From Zingiber officinale (taxonomy: Eukaryota; Streptophyta; Magnoliopsida; Zingiberales; Zingiberaceae): DNA of 64,000 nt. Shown piece after piece: positions 55,866 to 64,000 of the stretch. The notes beneath the pieces were generated by a model. That model did no database searches. It saw only the letters and a program-made list of their open reading frames with translations, and was not told the origin of the DNA. The position numbers were made by a program, and so were the translations under genes. The stretch is taken from contig NC_055991.1 in assembly GCF_018446385.1 (NCBI RefSeq), positions 115,797,794-115,861,793 of the forward strand, written 5' to 3'. Every line of letters starts with the position of its first letter. Position 1 is the first letter of the stretch.

Positions 55866-57886
55866 TCACTCCAGGACATCAAAGATGGGTTCGGGGATGA
55901 TTTCTAGCAGTCCGGCCATGTCTTTGGGGGGGATAGATGTTGTCTCCGGGAGTTGGCCCTTAGCCTTCAAATAAACAGTTGTAGCTCGGATGGCTTCCTC
56001 AAAGGCCAAGACTAGCCGATCGCTAAACTTCTCGCCAAATTCGTCCGAGCGGAAGTAGTTCTGCTTCATCACAGCAAAGCGGCTTGATTCACCGTCTTGG
56101 TACTCCTTGAGTGCAGCTCGGGCAGCTTCAAGGGCGTCTTGGAGATCCTTTTTATCTCCTTGAAGTTTAGCTTCAGCAGCCGATCGACTTTCTAGCTCAG
56201 TGGATAGCAGGTCGGCCAATTCTTGGACGCGCTGCTCTAGCGCTCGGGCCTGCACATTCTTTGCTTCTAAATCAGAGATGGCCCTATTCTTTCTGTTGGT
56301 CGCAAGCTTAATCTCCTGGTCGTGAGATTTAACCTGGGCTTCAAGCCCAGCTACCCTGGTTTCTAGACCAGAAGACTTGTGACGTTCGGTCGCAAGCAGT
56401 TTTTCTGTCTTGTTCAGTTCAGACCGAAGCGTGGCGTACGAAGGCCCCTGAGCAAGTGCCCCTCCAGAAATCTGGAGTTTTTTCAACTCTTCCACCAGCG
56501 CAGCCAAACGGTTGCTGACCGCGATGTTCTCCACCCAGTTCTGCGCTCAAAATGAAATAATATCAAAGAACCAATTTAAATTGTCATGTAGTAGGTTGAG
56601 GAGCATACCCAGGTAGCTTGCTGCAAGTGGCTGTCGTCGAGCTGACCGGGAGTCATCAAGGCAACGCGGGCCCTCGCATCCTCTCATATTTTGGCGAGCG
56701 GTCCGCGAATAGTGATTTGATGCTCCGGGGCAACTGGCCGATCAGCCGCCAGAAGAAATTCTTCTGTGGGGAGATGGAGGATGGCCTTAACCACTCGATG
56801 GCCGCTCGGATCCGACTAGGTTGAGGTTGCGCGGTCGGACGACTCGCCGAGCAGAGCTGAAATTATACCGGACCGCCTAAGCCGAAGATGAGCCCGGGAC
56901 TGGGAACTAACGGGCTACGCTTCAAGGGAAGCTACTGGCAGATCAAGCTGGGAGGGAGTTCGGTACGAAGAGATGGTCTCAACTGAGGCGAGGGCCGGGG
57001 TGATTGCTGCAGAGGGGGCACTGACCTGCTCTGTCACCGGTTCCATAGATGTAGCTGAGTGGGTGTGAGGTCTGTCCGGCGCCTTTTGCGTATCACCAGG
57101 GGGGAGTCCTCGGCCGAATGCCCCGCGTCTTCCAACGCCGGATGTCTGGCAGACGATATAGCATCACCGACCGTTTCGGTTGTAGGGAGCCGAACGACCG
57201 ACTCTCCAACTGCGGGTGGAGCTTCTTCGCTTTCACCCTCGTGTGAGCCGACCGGTTCAATGCCTAGATTGGCCATCTCCTTAGCTGCTGCTGCCTCTAC
57301 CTCGACAGCTTTCAACCTCATCCGATCAGTAGCTTTGGCACGCCACATGATGTCAGCTGCATAAAAGAAGAATAAATCAGTTAGACCAAAAGGAAGGGGG
57401 GGCGAGAAAAACGCTTACCTATGCTGCTCGGAAGCTTGGTTCGGATCAGGCTCAATCCGAATATGTACAACACGCCCTCGCAAAGCAGCTTGTGGATGTT
57501 GAATCTCTGCCCGGTCAGCAGATTGGCTGCGTGGAGATAATCTGGTTGACTCTTGTATTTACCAAGGTCAGGCGGGCTCGGCACGGTGGTCTGCCATTTA
57601 GTTTGGAAAGATGGCCGCTCGGGAAAACGAAGGTAGAAGTAGTTCTCTTTCCAATGTTTGTTCAAGGTCGGCATCTTGTCGAAGAAAACAAGACCGATCC
57701 GCAACTCGAAGAGAAAGGTGCCCCACTCGGATTGTTTGGGATAGTAGAAATAGTGGAAAGTCTTGGGGACTAAGGGGATGCCGTGCAGCCTAAAGAGGAC
57801 AACTACCCCGCACAGCAACCTAAAAGAGTTTGGGATGAGTTGGCCGAGCGGGAGGCGAAAGTAGTTGCACACCTCAATGATGAACG
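55866..57886 (-). pseudogene. Tat-2 aORF, second part (spliced, antisense)
   Basis: Minus strand. Continues from 62107 at 57886 with EVCNYFRLPLGQLIPNSFRL and FHYFYYPKQSEWGTF. Exon ends 57419; intron 1 is 57418-57357 (62 bp); exon 2 57356-56609; intron 2 56608-56541 (68 bp); exon 3 56540-55866. Exon 2 begins ADIMWRAKATDRMRL and has a basic RKRRRT motif like Tat-1, then a frameshift before 57034. Exon 3 is an intact coiled coil (LETRVAGLEAQVKSHDQEI, ARALEQRVQELADLLSTE) ending KAKGQLPETTSIPP..FDVLE. Splice sites and phases match those of Tat-1 exactly. Function unknown. Confidence 0.85.
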
Positions 57887-58882
57887 TGTTGGAACCCCAA
57901 GGTTGTTTTGGTGTGATCAACAAGTTAAGTTAGGTCCTGTGTATTTAACATTGTGTCTAAGTGTGCAGGAGCTTAGGAACGCAGGTACTCGAGTGGAAGA
58001 CGCAGCTAGCGAGAAGGACGGCACGCTGTGCGTCCGAGGGACGAGGCGCTGCGGAAGAGTACACCGGCGGACTAGAAGGAAGCGCGCGGTGGTTCCGAGG
58101 GACGAAAGCTGGAGTGGAAGATTGCTCGGGGAGCAAGAGACGCAGCTAGGGAGAAGGTCGACGACCGAGGGACGAAGACTGCGGATGAGTACGCTGGCGG
58201 ACGAGAAGGAAACACGCGGCAATTCCGAGGGACGAGAAGTAGGAGGGAAGCACGCTCGAGAAGACCGGAAGTTGGGTTCGGGTGAGCCCTTTTCCGGATG
58301 GCAGAGATCACCCAAGCGAGCGGATCCGGAGGAGAAGAACCGGACCGAGGAGGGACTGAACCAGAGAAGAGGTCCCGGACAAAAAAGTCAACGCTGTTGA
58401 CTTTGGGCTCCAGGGCGCCCGGAACCCTTCCGGGCGCCCGGACCCTGATTTTGACCAGATCGAGTCAAAACTCGATTTGAACGTTGGGGGATAAAATTTA
58501 TCCCCCCAGGGTGCCCGGAACCCTTCCAGGCGCCCCGACCAAGGCTATAAATATAGCCTTGGTCCAGAAGCTTTGAATCAACTCAGAAATTCACATTCCA
58601 AACACTTGTGCGCTTCTGTTCTAGTTTAGCTTCTATCTTTTGTGCTTTCACTGCTGTAAGAGGCTTCTCCACCTGAAGGAGATATTTTAGTGCACGTTCA
58701 TTCCTTGGATTAACAACCTCCTTGGTTGTAACCAAGTCAAATTGTGAGCCTCTTCTTTCTGCTTTTTATTTACTGCTAATTTACTTTATGCAAGTGTTCT
58801 ATTGAAAGTTCGAGAAGGGTCTTTTCTGTTTATTTTTTTTAGGCTATTCAACCCCCCTTCTAGCCGGCCCAACGGTCCTACA
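57887..58882 (+). repeat. 5' LTR of TR-GAG-2
   Basis: 996 bp. It contains purine-rich repeats of CGAGGGACGA (58033-58245), GGCGCCCGGA palindromes (58413-58443) and a TATA box set in a perfect inverted repeat (58539-58562). Confidence 0.94.
58539..58562 (+). promoter_or_regulatory. TATA box inside a perfect palindrome
   Basis: Arms CCAAGGCTATA and TATAGCCTTGG enclose AA, placing TATAAATA at the centre. Probable LTR core promoter. In the 3' LTR (about 61757-61780) one arm carries a C-to-T change. Confidence 0.7.
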
Positions 58883-58884
58883 AG

Positions 58885-58896
58885 TGGTATCAGAGC
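58885..58896 (+). other. Primer-binding site of TR-GAG-2 (tRNA-iMet)
   Basis: TGGTATCAGAGC two bases after the LTR end. Confidence 0.95.
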
Positions 58897-58938
58897 CGAG
58901 ACGCTTCAGGAGGACTAACCGCCGAACGAAGCAACGAG

Positions 58939-60390
58939 ATGGCCGGATCTAACATCCACCTGCCAAAATTCGAGAGGGACTTTGTAAGCTGGAAGAAGCA
59001 CATGGAGGTATTTTTCGGTACCGATTTTGATTTATTATTAATAATGGAACTCGGTTTTGAAGCTCCCAAGGGCAAAACAAAAAGTCAATGGACAAAGAAA
59101 GAGCAGGCCGAGTACGTGGCAAACAAGAAAGCAGAATTCCATCTGCTAACCGTACTTCCTCCACAAGAAGTCAACCGTGTCGACACCTACAATTCGGCAA
59201 AGGAGCTTTGGGAGAAGTTCCTTGAATTACACGAAGGAACATCCGAAGCCAAGCTTGCGAGACGGGACTTACTTCGCAACCAGCTCACCAACCTCCGTCT
59301 TGAAGAAGGTGAAACAATTGCACATCTACACTCGAGGATACAGGAGCTCATCACCGTACTTTCGAATCTCGGAGAAGAGGTAAGTAACCGAGATTCGCTC
59401 AGGTACACTTTAAATTCCTTCCCTAGAAATTCAAAATGGACATCATTAGTAGATGCTTTTTACATTTCGAAGGACTTAGAAAAAATTTCATTAAAAGAAT
59501 TTTTTTCAACATTTGAAGTGCATGAGTCAAGATGTGCAGGAATGAGAGAGCCAAAGAACAACGTCGCCCTCAAATCTTCGAGAGACGAACCTGAATCGGA
59601 ATCTTCTCTCGATGACGAGGAAATGGTAATGATGGTAAGACGATTTAAGAAGTTATATAATTCTAGAAAATCTAACCATCCACAGGGTAGAAAGAAAAGA
59701 ACGATCCCCTGCTACCATTGCGACGAAGAAGGGCATGTCAAGGACAACTGCCCCAAGCTGAAGAACAAAGACAAGGAAAAGGGTAAGAAGCCTATCCAAA
59801 AACGTAAGGCCCTGAAGGCGACGTGGGACGATACGTCGTCCGAATCGGAAGTCGAAGCATTCTCCGGACTCGCACTGATGGCGAGTCATCAAGACGACGA
59901 CTGCGATTCAAGCTCTTCCGAAATGAGCATCGAGAGCATCGATGAAGGGGGAGACACGTCGGAAGAAAGCAGCAGCTCAGAAGCGGACAACGAGATCGAC
60001 AAGGTAAGTCAGGTACGATCTCTTCCTCCCGATAAAATGTTTAAGTTTGTTAAACTTTTAACAAAAGATTGCTGCAAATTAGAAAGTGAAAATAAAAATT
60101 TAAAAGTAATTCTAGCTAAGTCTTGTCCCTTAGAAGAATTAGATAAATTAAAACTAGCAAATGAAAAATTGAAACTTGAAAATGATGATTTGAAAATTCA
60201 AGTAGACAACTTGAAAAACCATGCATGTTCATCTAAAACCGATGTTAGAAAATTTAATAATTTAAATTGGTACTTTAAATATCACCCGGGACAAATTAGG
60301 AACATTTCAAGAAAATATGTCCCTAAAAACTTTTTAGTTAATCCAGTAGGTTGGAACCTATATTGGGTTCCTAAATCATGCTTAAATTAA
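58939..60390 (+). CDS. gag protein of TR-GAG-2
   Basis: 483 residues, uninterrupted, ATG 42 bp after the PBS. N-terminal LPKFERDFVSWKKHMEVFFG and the capsid-like UBN2-type region with AKELWEKFLELHEGT, LRNQLTNLRLEEGETIAHLH and WTSLVDAFYISKDLEKISL. A single zinc knuckle CYHCDEEGHVKDNC lies at about residues 258-271. After it come an acidic Ser-rich region, a coiled coil (ENKNLKVILAKSC, LANEKLKLENDDLKIQVD) and a C terminus rich in Tyr and Trp (GWNLYWVPKSC). Complete copia gag layout without the downstream protease. It should form particles that depend on pol from another element. Intact frame indicates a young copy. Confidence 0.92.
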   Translation: MAGSNIHLPKFERDFVSWKKHMEVFFGTDFDLLLIMELGFEAPKGKTKSQWTKKEQAEYVANKKAEFHLLTVLPPQEVNRVDTYNSAKELWEKFLELHEGTSEAKLARRDLLRNQLTNLRLEEGETIAHLHSRIQELITVLSNLGEEVSNRDSLRYTLNSFPRNSKWTSLVDAFYISKDLEKISLKEFFSTFEVHESRCAGMREPKNNVALKSSRDEPESESSLDDEEMVMMVRRFKKLYNSRKSNHPQGRKKRTIPCYHCDEEGHVKDNCPKLKNKDKEKGKKPIQKRKALKATWDDTSSESEVEAFSGLALMASHQDDDCDSSSSEMSIESIDEGGDTSEESSSSEADNEIDKVSQVRSLPPDKMFKFVKLLTKDCCKLESENKNLKVILAKSCPLEELDKLKLANEKLKLENDDLKIQVDNLKNHACSSKTDVRKFNNLNWYFKYHPGQIRNISRKYVPKNFLVNPVGWNLYWVPKSCLN

Positions 60391-61053
60391 TTTTAAAAGT
60401 AAAATTAGCGCTTTAAGTGAGAAAATTAAACAAAGAATTTCTTTATGAGACTTTGTCTAAGGAAGTGGTTGTTGCTCCAATAACCAAGAAGGCCTAGTGC
60501 CTCGCCACGACCTGGAAGCCAAAATATTGAAATAAATGTTTAATTAACTTACTAATGAAGCATTAATACAAGAATTAATTAGTGCTTGAAAAAGGTTATT
60601 CAAAACATTTTATTTCAAATTAGAAATTTACCTACTTAGAATTTTTTTTCCTAAGTCGTTAAAAAAAATACTTAAAAATATAAGTTAGGATTTTTTTTTG
60701 ATTTTATTTATATACTTAGAAATATTCTCAAAAATTATTTTTTCCTAAGTTAAGAATTTTTTTCTTGAAACTAGAAATCTCAGCTTTAATTACTTAGAAA
60801 AATTTTCTAAATTTCTTAAAAACTTAGATTTTTTTTAGAAATACTTTTTCTAAGTCTTTAACCCTTAGATTATTTTTCTTGGAACCCCATTTTTTTTGTG
60901 ATCAAAGGGGGAGAAGGGAAAGTATAAGTCTAGGGGGAGGTAGATAGATTTAATTTTTTCTATCTTTTTGCACTTAAATTGCAATTTAAGTTAATTTATT
61001 TAATTCAATTTTATGTCTATTTTAACCCTAGCTTAACTTGGGTTGATCACACC
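60391..61053 (+). other. Non-coding interior of TR-GAG-2
   Basis: About 660 bp, very AT-rich, with repeated CTTAGAAA / TTTTTCCTAAGT words (60630-60850). No trace of protease, integrase or RT. Confidence 0.85.
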
Positions 61054-61066
61054 AAAAAGGGGAGAT
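61054..61066 (+). other. Polypurine tract of TR-GAG-2
   Basis: AAAAAGGGGAGAT directly before the 3' LTR. Confidence 0.9.
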
Positions 61067-62101
61067 TGTTGGAACCCCAAGGTTATTTTGGTGTGATCAA
61101 CAAGTTAAGTTAGGTCCTGTGTATTTAACATTGTGTCTAAGTGTGCAGGAGCTTAGGAACACAGGTACTCGAGTGGAAGACGCAGCTAGCGAGAAGGACG
61201 GCACGCTGTGCGTCCGAGGGACGAGGCGCTGCGGAAGAGTACACCGGCGGACGAGAAGGAAGCGCGCGGTGGTTCCGAGGGACGAAAGCTGGAGCGGAAG
61301 ATTGCTCGGGGAGCAAGAGACGCAGCTAGCGAGAAGGTCGACGACCGAGGGACGAAGACTGCGGATGAGTACGCTGGCGGACGAGAAGGAAACACGCGGC
61401 AATTCCGAGGGACGAGAAGTCGGAGGGAAGCACGCTCGAGAAGACCGGAAGTTGGGTTCGGGTGAGCCCTTTTCCGGATGGCAGAGATCACCCAAGCGAG
61501 CGGATCCGGAGGAGAAGAACCGGACCGAGGAGGGACTGAACCAGAGAAGAGGTCCCGGCCAAAAAAGTCAACGCTGTTGACTTTGGGCTCCGGGGCGCCC
61601 GGAACAGTCCGGGGCGCCCGGAGCCATCCGGGGTGCCCGGAACCCTTCCGGGCGCCCGGACCCTGATTTTGACCAGATCGAGTCAAAACTCGATTTGAAC
61701 GTTGGGAGATAAAATTTATCCCCCCAGGGCGCCCGGAACCCTTCCAGGCGCCTCGACCAAGGCTATAAATATAGTCTTGGTCCAGAAGCTTTGAATCAAC
61801 TCAGAAATTCACATTCCAAACACTTGTGCGCTTCTGTTCTAGTTTAGCTTCTATCTTTTGTGCTTTCACTGCTGTAAGAGGCTTCTCCGCCTGAAGGAGA
61901 TATTTTAGTGCACGTTCATTCCTTGGATTAACAACCTCCTTGGTTGTAACCAAGTCAAATTGTGAGCCTCTTCTTTCTGCTTTTTATTTACTGCTAATTT
62001 ACTTTATGCAAGTGTTCTGTTGAAAGTTCGAGAAGGGTCTTTTCTGTTTATTTTTTTTAGGCTATTCAACCCCCCCTTCTAGCCGGTCCAACGGTCCTAC
62101 A
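61067..62101 (+). repeat. 3' LTR of TR-GAG-2
   Basis: 1,035 bp, highly similar to the 5' LTR. It has about 39 extra bases in the GGGCGCCCGGA palindrome region (61592-61662). Confidence 0.94.
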
Positions 62102-62106
62102 GAACG

Positions 62107-62335
62107 GGTGAACAGGAAAGCGTAGACTGGCTGTAAACTGATCTCGGAAAAAGTAAATAGTGTCGATCGAAGGGTCGTGTGGCCGATCGGAGGGGGTAGC
62201 TAGTATTAGTTCATGGTCGGAAGGAAGTTCAAAGGTTCGGACGAGGCTTAGCGCGTCTCTCTCGTCGAACCGGCTCTCCGTGGTTGTATACCAGAGGCTA
62301 GGAGCGAGGTCGGACTGGCGAGAAGAACTGGCCAT
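62107..62335 (-). pseudogene. Tat-2 aORF, first part
   Basis: Minus strand from ATG at 62335: MASSSRQSDLAPSLWYTTTE, FELPSDHELILATPSDRPHD and FFRDQFTASLRFPVHPF, then the TR-GAG-2 insertion. This segment is uninterrupted, unlike the Tat-1 copy. It continues at 57886. Confidence 0.88.
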
Positions 62336-63059
62336 TACCAGGACAAGGATCGAAACAAAAGAAGGCAAAGGTTGACAAGAAGAATGACTGGAACAGTGTC
62401 AAAAGGGGCACGAATACGGCGATAGTGCAAAGAAAAACACAAAAGAACTGAAAGGAGGAGGACGAAGGGGCCTTACAGAAAATATGACCGAAGGAGAAGG
62501 CGAAGGATCGCCGGAATGCAGAGAAACCAGTTCGCTGGAACACTGAACGAGACGGAGCGGAAGTCTTCAGATACGCACACTCGATAACGCGAAGCGGCTG
62601 GGAAAGAATAGACGTCCTTATAAACGTTGGACTCGATCAACCGGAGCCGTCCGATCCAGGTCGCGAGATTCGAGGAGCAGATCTGACCATCGAATTCGAA
62701 AGGCCAAAGGTCACATCAGCCCTGACAGCTCGAGCGAGCAGTGATAGTTGCGCGACCACGTGGCGCTCGCTCATGGGTCGCATTTAATGAGCACCATTAT
62801 GCAGACGTGGTCTCGTGTTCAGCCTTAATAGCGGTGATTTGCACGAATTCCGAGGAGATCCCAGGGATAGCAGCGTTGACCAATGCCGGAGCAGCGGGAC
62901 CACTGCTGGCAAACAAAATTTTCCAAGTGCTAGCCCGTGTCGCGCCGATCGAAATCACCCGCTTCGCAATCCCCGATCGGATAGACACTACCATCGGTAG
63001 CCGAACGGCAGGTGTGTCACCAAGCCAACGGTCCAGTCAGTCGAACAGTCCACGGCATG
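62336..63059 (+). other. Tat-2 region between aORF start and 3' LTR
   Basis: GC-rich, non-coding on present evidence. It corresponds to 30238-30943 of Tat-1 and probably holds the aORF promoter. The expected polypurine tract next to the LTR is not recognisable here (CACGGCATG precedes the LTR), unlike in Tat-1. Confidence 0.55.
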
Positions 63060-63906
63060 TGATCCGGTGGAAAGGATCGGAGGCCCACATGGGAAGGGGT
63101 CAACGACACGAGAGTGTCAAAGTTCCGGTTGAGTGGGGCGGAAGTCACCTGGCCGACCGGCCGGAGTAGTTGCCGAGCCGACATGAAGACAGCTTGACCT
63201 CGGGTCGAGCTTCCGACGCTCACAAGCTCCCTTATAGAGGAGTCGATTTGCCGAGTGGCCGAGCCGCTCGGCCGAACTGCAGAACAACTAGCTGGTGCCA
63301 TGTCCGAGTATGTGACCGAGCGGCCGTCTCACCCGGTTCGAGGTGAATATATACCCGAGCGCCTGGGATTCCGAGCAACTAGCCCGTCCGACCCAAGTAG
63401 CGACAAAAGGCTTAGAAGAGGACGAAAGGGGCAGCTTGTGATATCATTCTCGAGACACCTACCGCCGACAAACAGCATGGTCGGCGGTCGAGCCGTACCG
63501 AGGATCGTACGGGGGAAGTTTCCGCTGCAGTGGCAGAGATATGCTCGGGCAATTGCGGTATGATGTCAGGCACGCTTTTCTGACACAACCATTCTGAGGT
63601 ATGCTTTGAGGAACGTGCATGTCTCGGGAAGCGTGCACGCGCCTCTCCGGGGTCCTATATAAAGACCCCAGACTTCGACGGAGGTAGGGTTTTTTCTCCC
63701 ATTACTGTAGCCACAATCGTTATTTTGTCTCTACTTCATCTCGCCGTTGCCTGACTTGAGCGTCGAAGGGTCGTCGCCGGGAACCCCTTCCCGACCCGGC
63801 TTTGTTGCAGGTTCACCGGAGGTCCACATCATCGCGGAGATCACCCGAAGGCAGTAGGGAGCGCCACGTCCCCAGCTTTCATCCACTCAGCGCACGGACA
63901 GGATCA
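63060..63906 (+). repeat. 3' LTR of Tat-2
   Basis: 847 bp, TATA box CTATATAAAGACC near 63655. Similar to 48897-49670, with the ~75-bp segment that the 5' LTR lacks. Confidence 0.93.
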
Positions 63907-64000
63907 TAATTTAAAATTTAATTGATCACACAATGTGTCTTTATTTGAACCAACATATTTTGTGTATGATCTGAATAAAATAAAATTTTGTTCTGTAAGC
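63907..64000. other. Flank beyond Tat-2
   Basis: Starts with the TSD TAATT. AT-rich; nothing recognised. Confidence 0.6.

Larger units (their letters stand above)
57887..62101 (+). mobile_element. TR-GAG-2: gag-only LTR retrotransposon
   Basis: 4,215 bp with TSD GAACG (57882-57886 and 62102-62106); LTRs TGTTGGAACC..CCTACA; PBS, one gag ORF, short non-coding region and PPT; no pol. The plan matches TR-GAG-1 but the sequence family is different. LTR ends and PPT again resemble Maximus/SIRE copia elements. Confidence 0.94.
48897..63906 (+). mobile_element. Tat-2: Ty3/gypsy element of Tat type with antisense aORF, interrupted by TR-GAG-2
   Basis: 15,010 bp with LTRs 48897-49670 and 63060-63906 (TGATCCGG..GATCA) and TSD TAATT (48892-48896 and 63907-63911). 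Same gene order as Tat-1 but on the plus strand: gag, protease, RT, RNase H, second RNase H, integrase, 64-bp array, minus-strand aORF, 3' LTR. Many single-base stops. It is a different subfamily member from Tat-1 (diverged LTRs). Confidence 0.93.

Noticed and set aside
57783-58480. Plus- and minus-strand frames of 130-205 codons in the TR-GAG-2 5' LTR
   Set aside because: Duplicated in the 3' LTR (61097-61580) and driven by the CGAGGGACGA repeats; start inside the flanking Tat-2 DNA; not genes.

Overview
This is plant nuclear DNA: introns with GT..AG borders, AT-rich intergenic DNA, plant-specific gene families and nested LTR retrotransposons. A WOX8/9-type homeobox gene with a GC-rich, homopolymer-rich coding exon, plus the style of the retroelements, suggests a monocot, possibly Zingiberales. 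The order is a weak inference; the sequence alone does not prove it.

The left part (1-25 kb) is gene space with three plus-strand genes. (1) The 3' part of an Iwr1-family gene resembling RDM4/DMS4 (exons 700-3719). It carries two separate tandem duplications: a 130-bp unit present three times, which adds two in-frame 51-bp exons, and a 765-bp duplication of the terminal exon and 3' flank. (2) A complete 8-exon gene for a PDGFA-associated / 28 kDa heat- and acid-stable phosphoprotein (6335-13671, 158 aa). (3) A WUSCHEL-related homeobox gene of the WOX9 type (21342-23222). Two correctly phased orphan exons at 16087-17516 may be the end of a further, unidentified gene.

The right part (about 25.3-64 kb) is a retrotransposon nest whose order of events can be read from target-site duplications. 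The oldest layer is a decayed minus-strand Ty1/copia element (about 25.3-29.3 kb, continuing at 48.48-48.69 kb). It received a solo-LTR-like insert (27196-28389) and then a 19-kb Ty3/gypsy element of the Tat type on the minus strand (Tat-1, 29350-48480, TSD GTGTC). A second Tat-type element lies head-to-head on the plus strand (Tat-2, 48897-63906, TSD TAATT). Both have gag, protease, RT, RNase H, a second RNase H and integrase, then a 64-bp tandem-repeat array, then an antisense, spliced extra ORF (aORF) before the 3' LTR.

Each aORF is interrupted by a different gag-only LTR element: TR-GAG-1 (31589-38609, TSD CCTAT) and TR-GAG-2 (57887-62101, TSD GAACG). Both have a tRNA-iMet primer site, a purine tract and an intact gag, but no pol. 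Their LTR ends look like the Maximus/SIRE copia group. The least ordinary features are the conserved antisense spliced aORFs, the gag-only elements (one with an apparently truncated capsid region and two zinc knuckles), and the dense GATCGATC palindrome clusters in the LTRs and interior of TR-GAG-1. No CRISPR array, rRNA, tRNA or bacterial-type system was seen.
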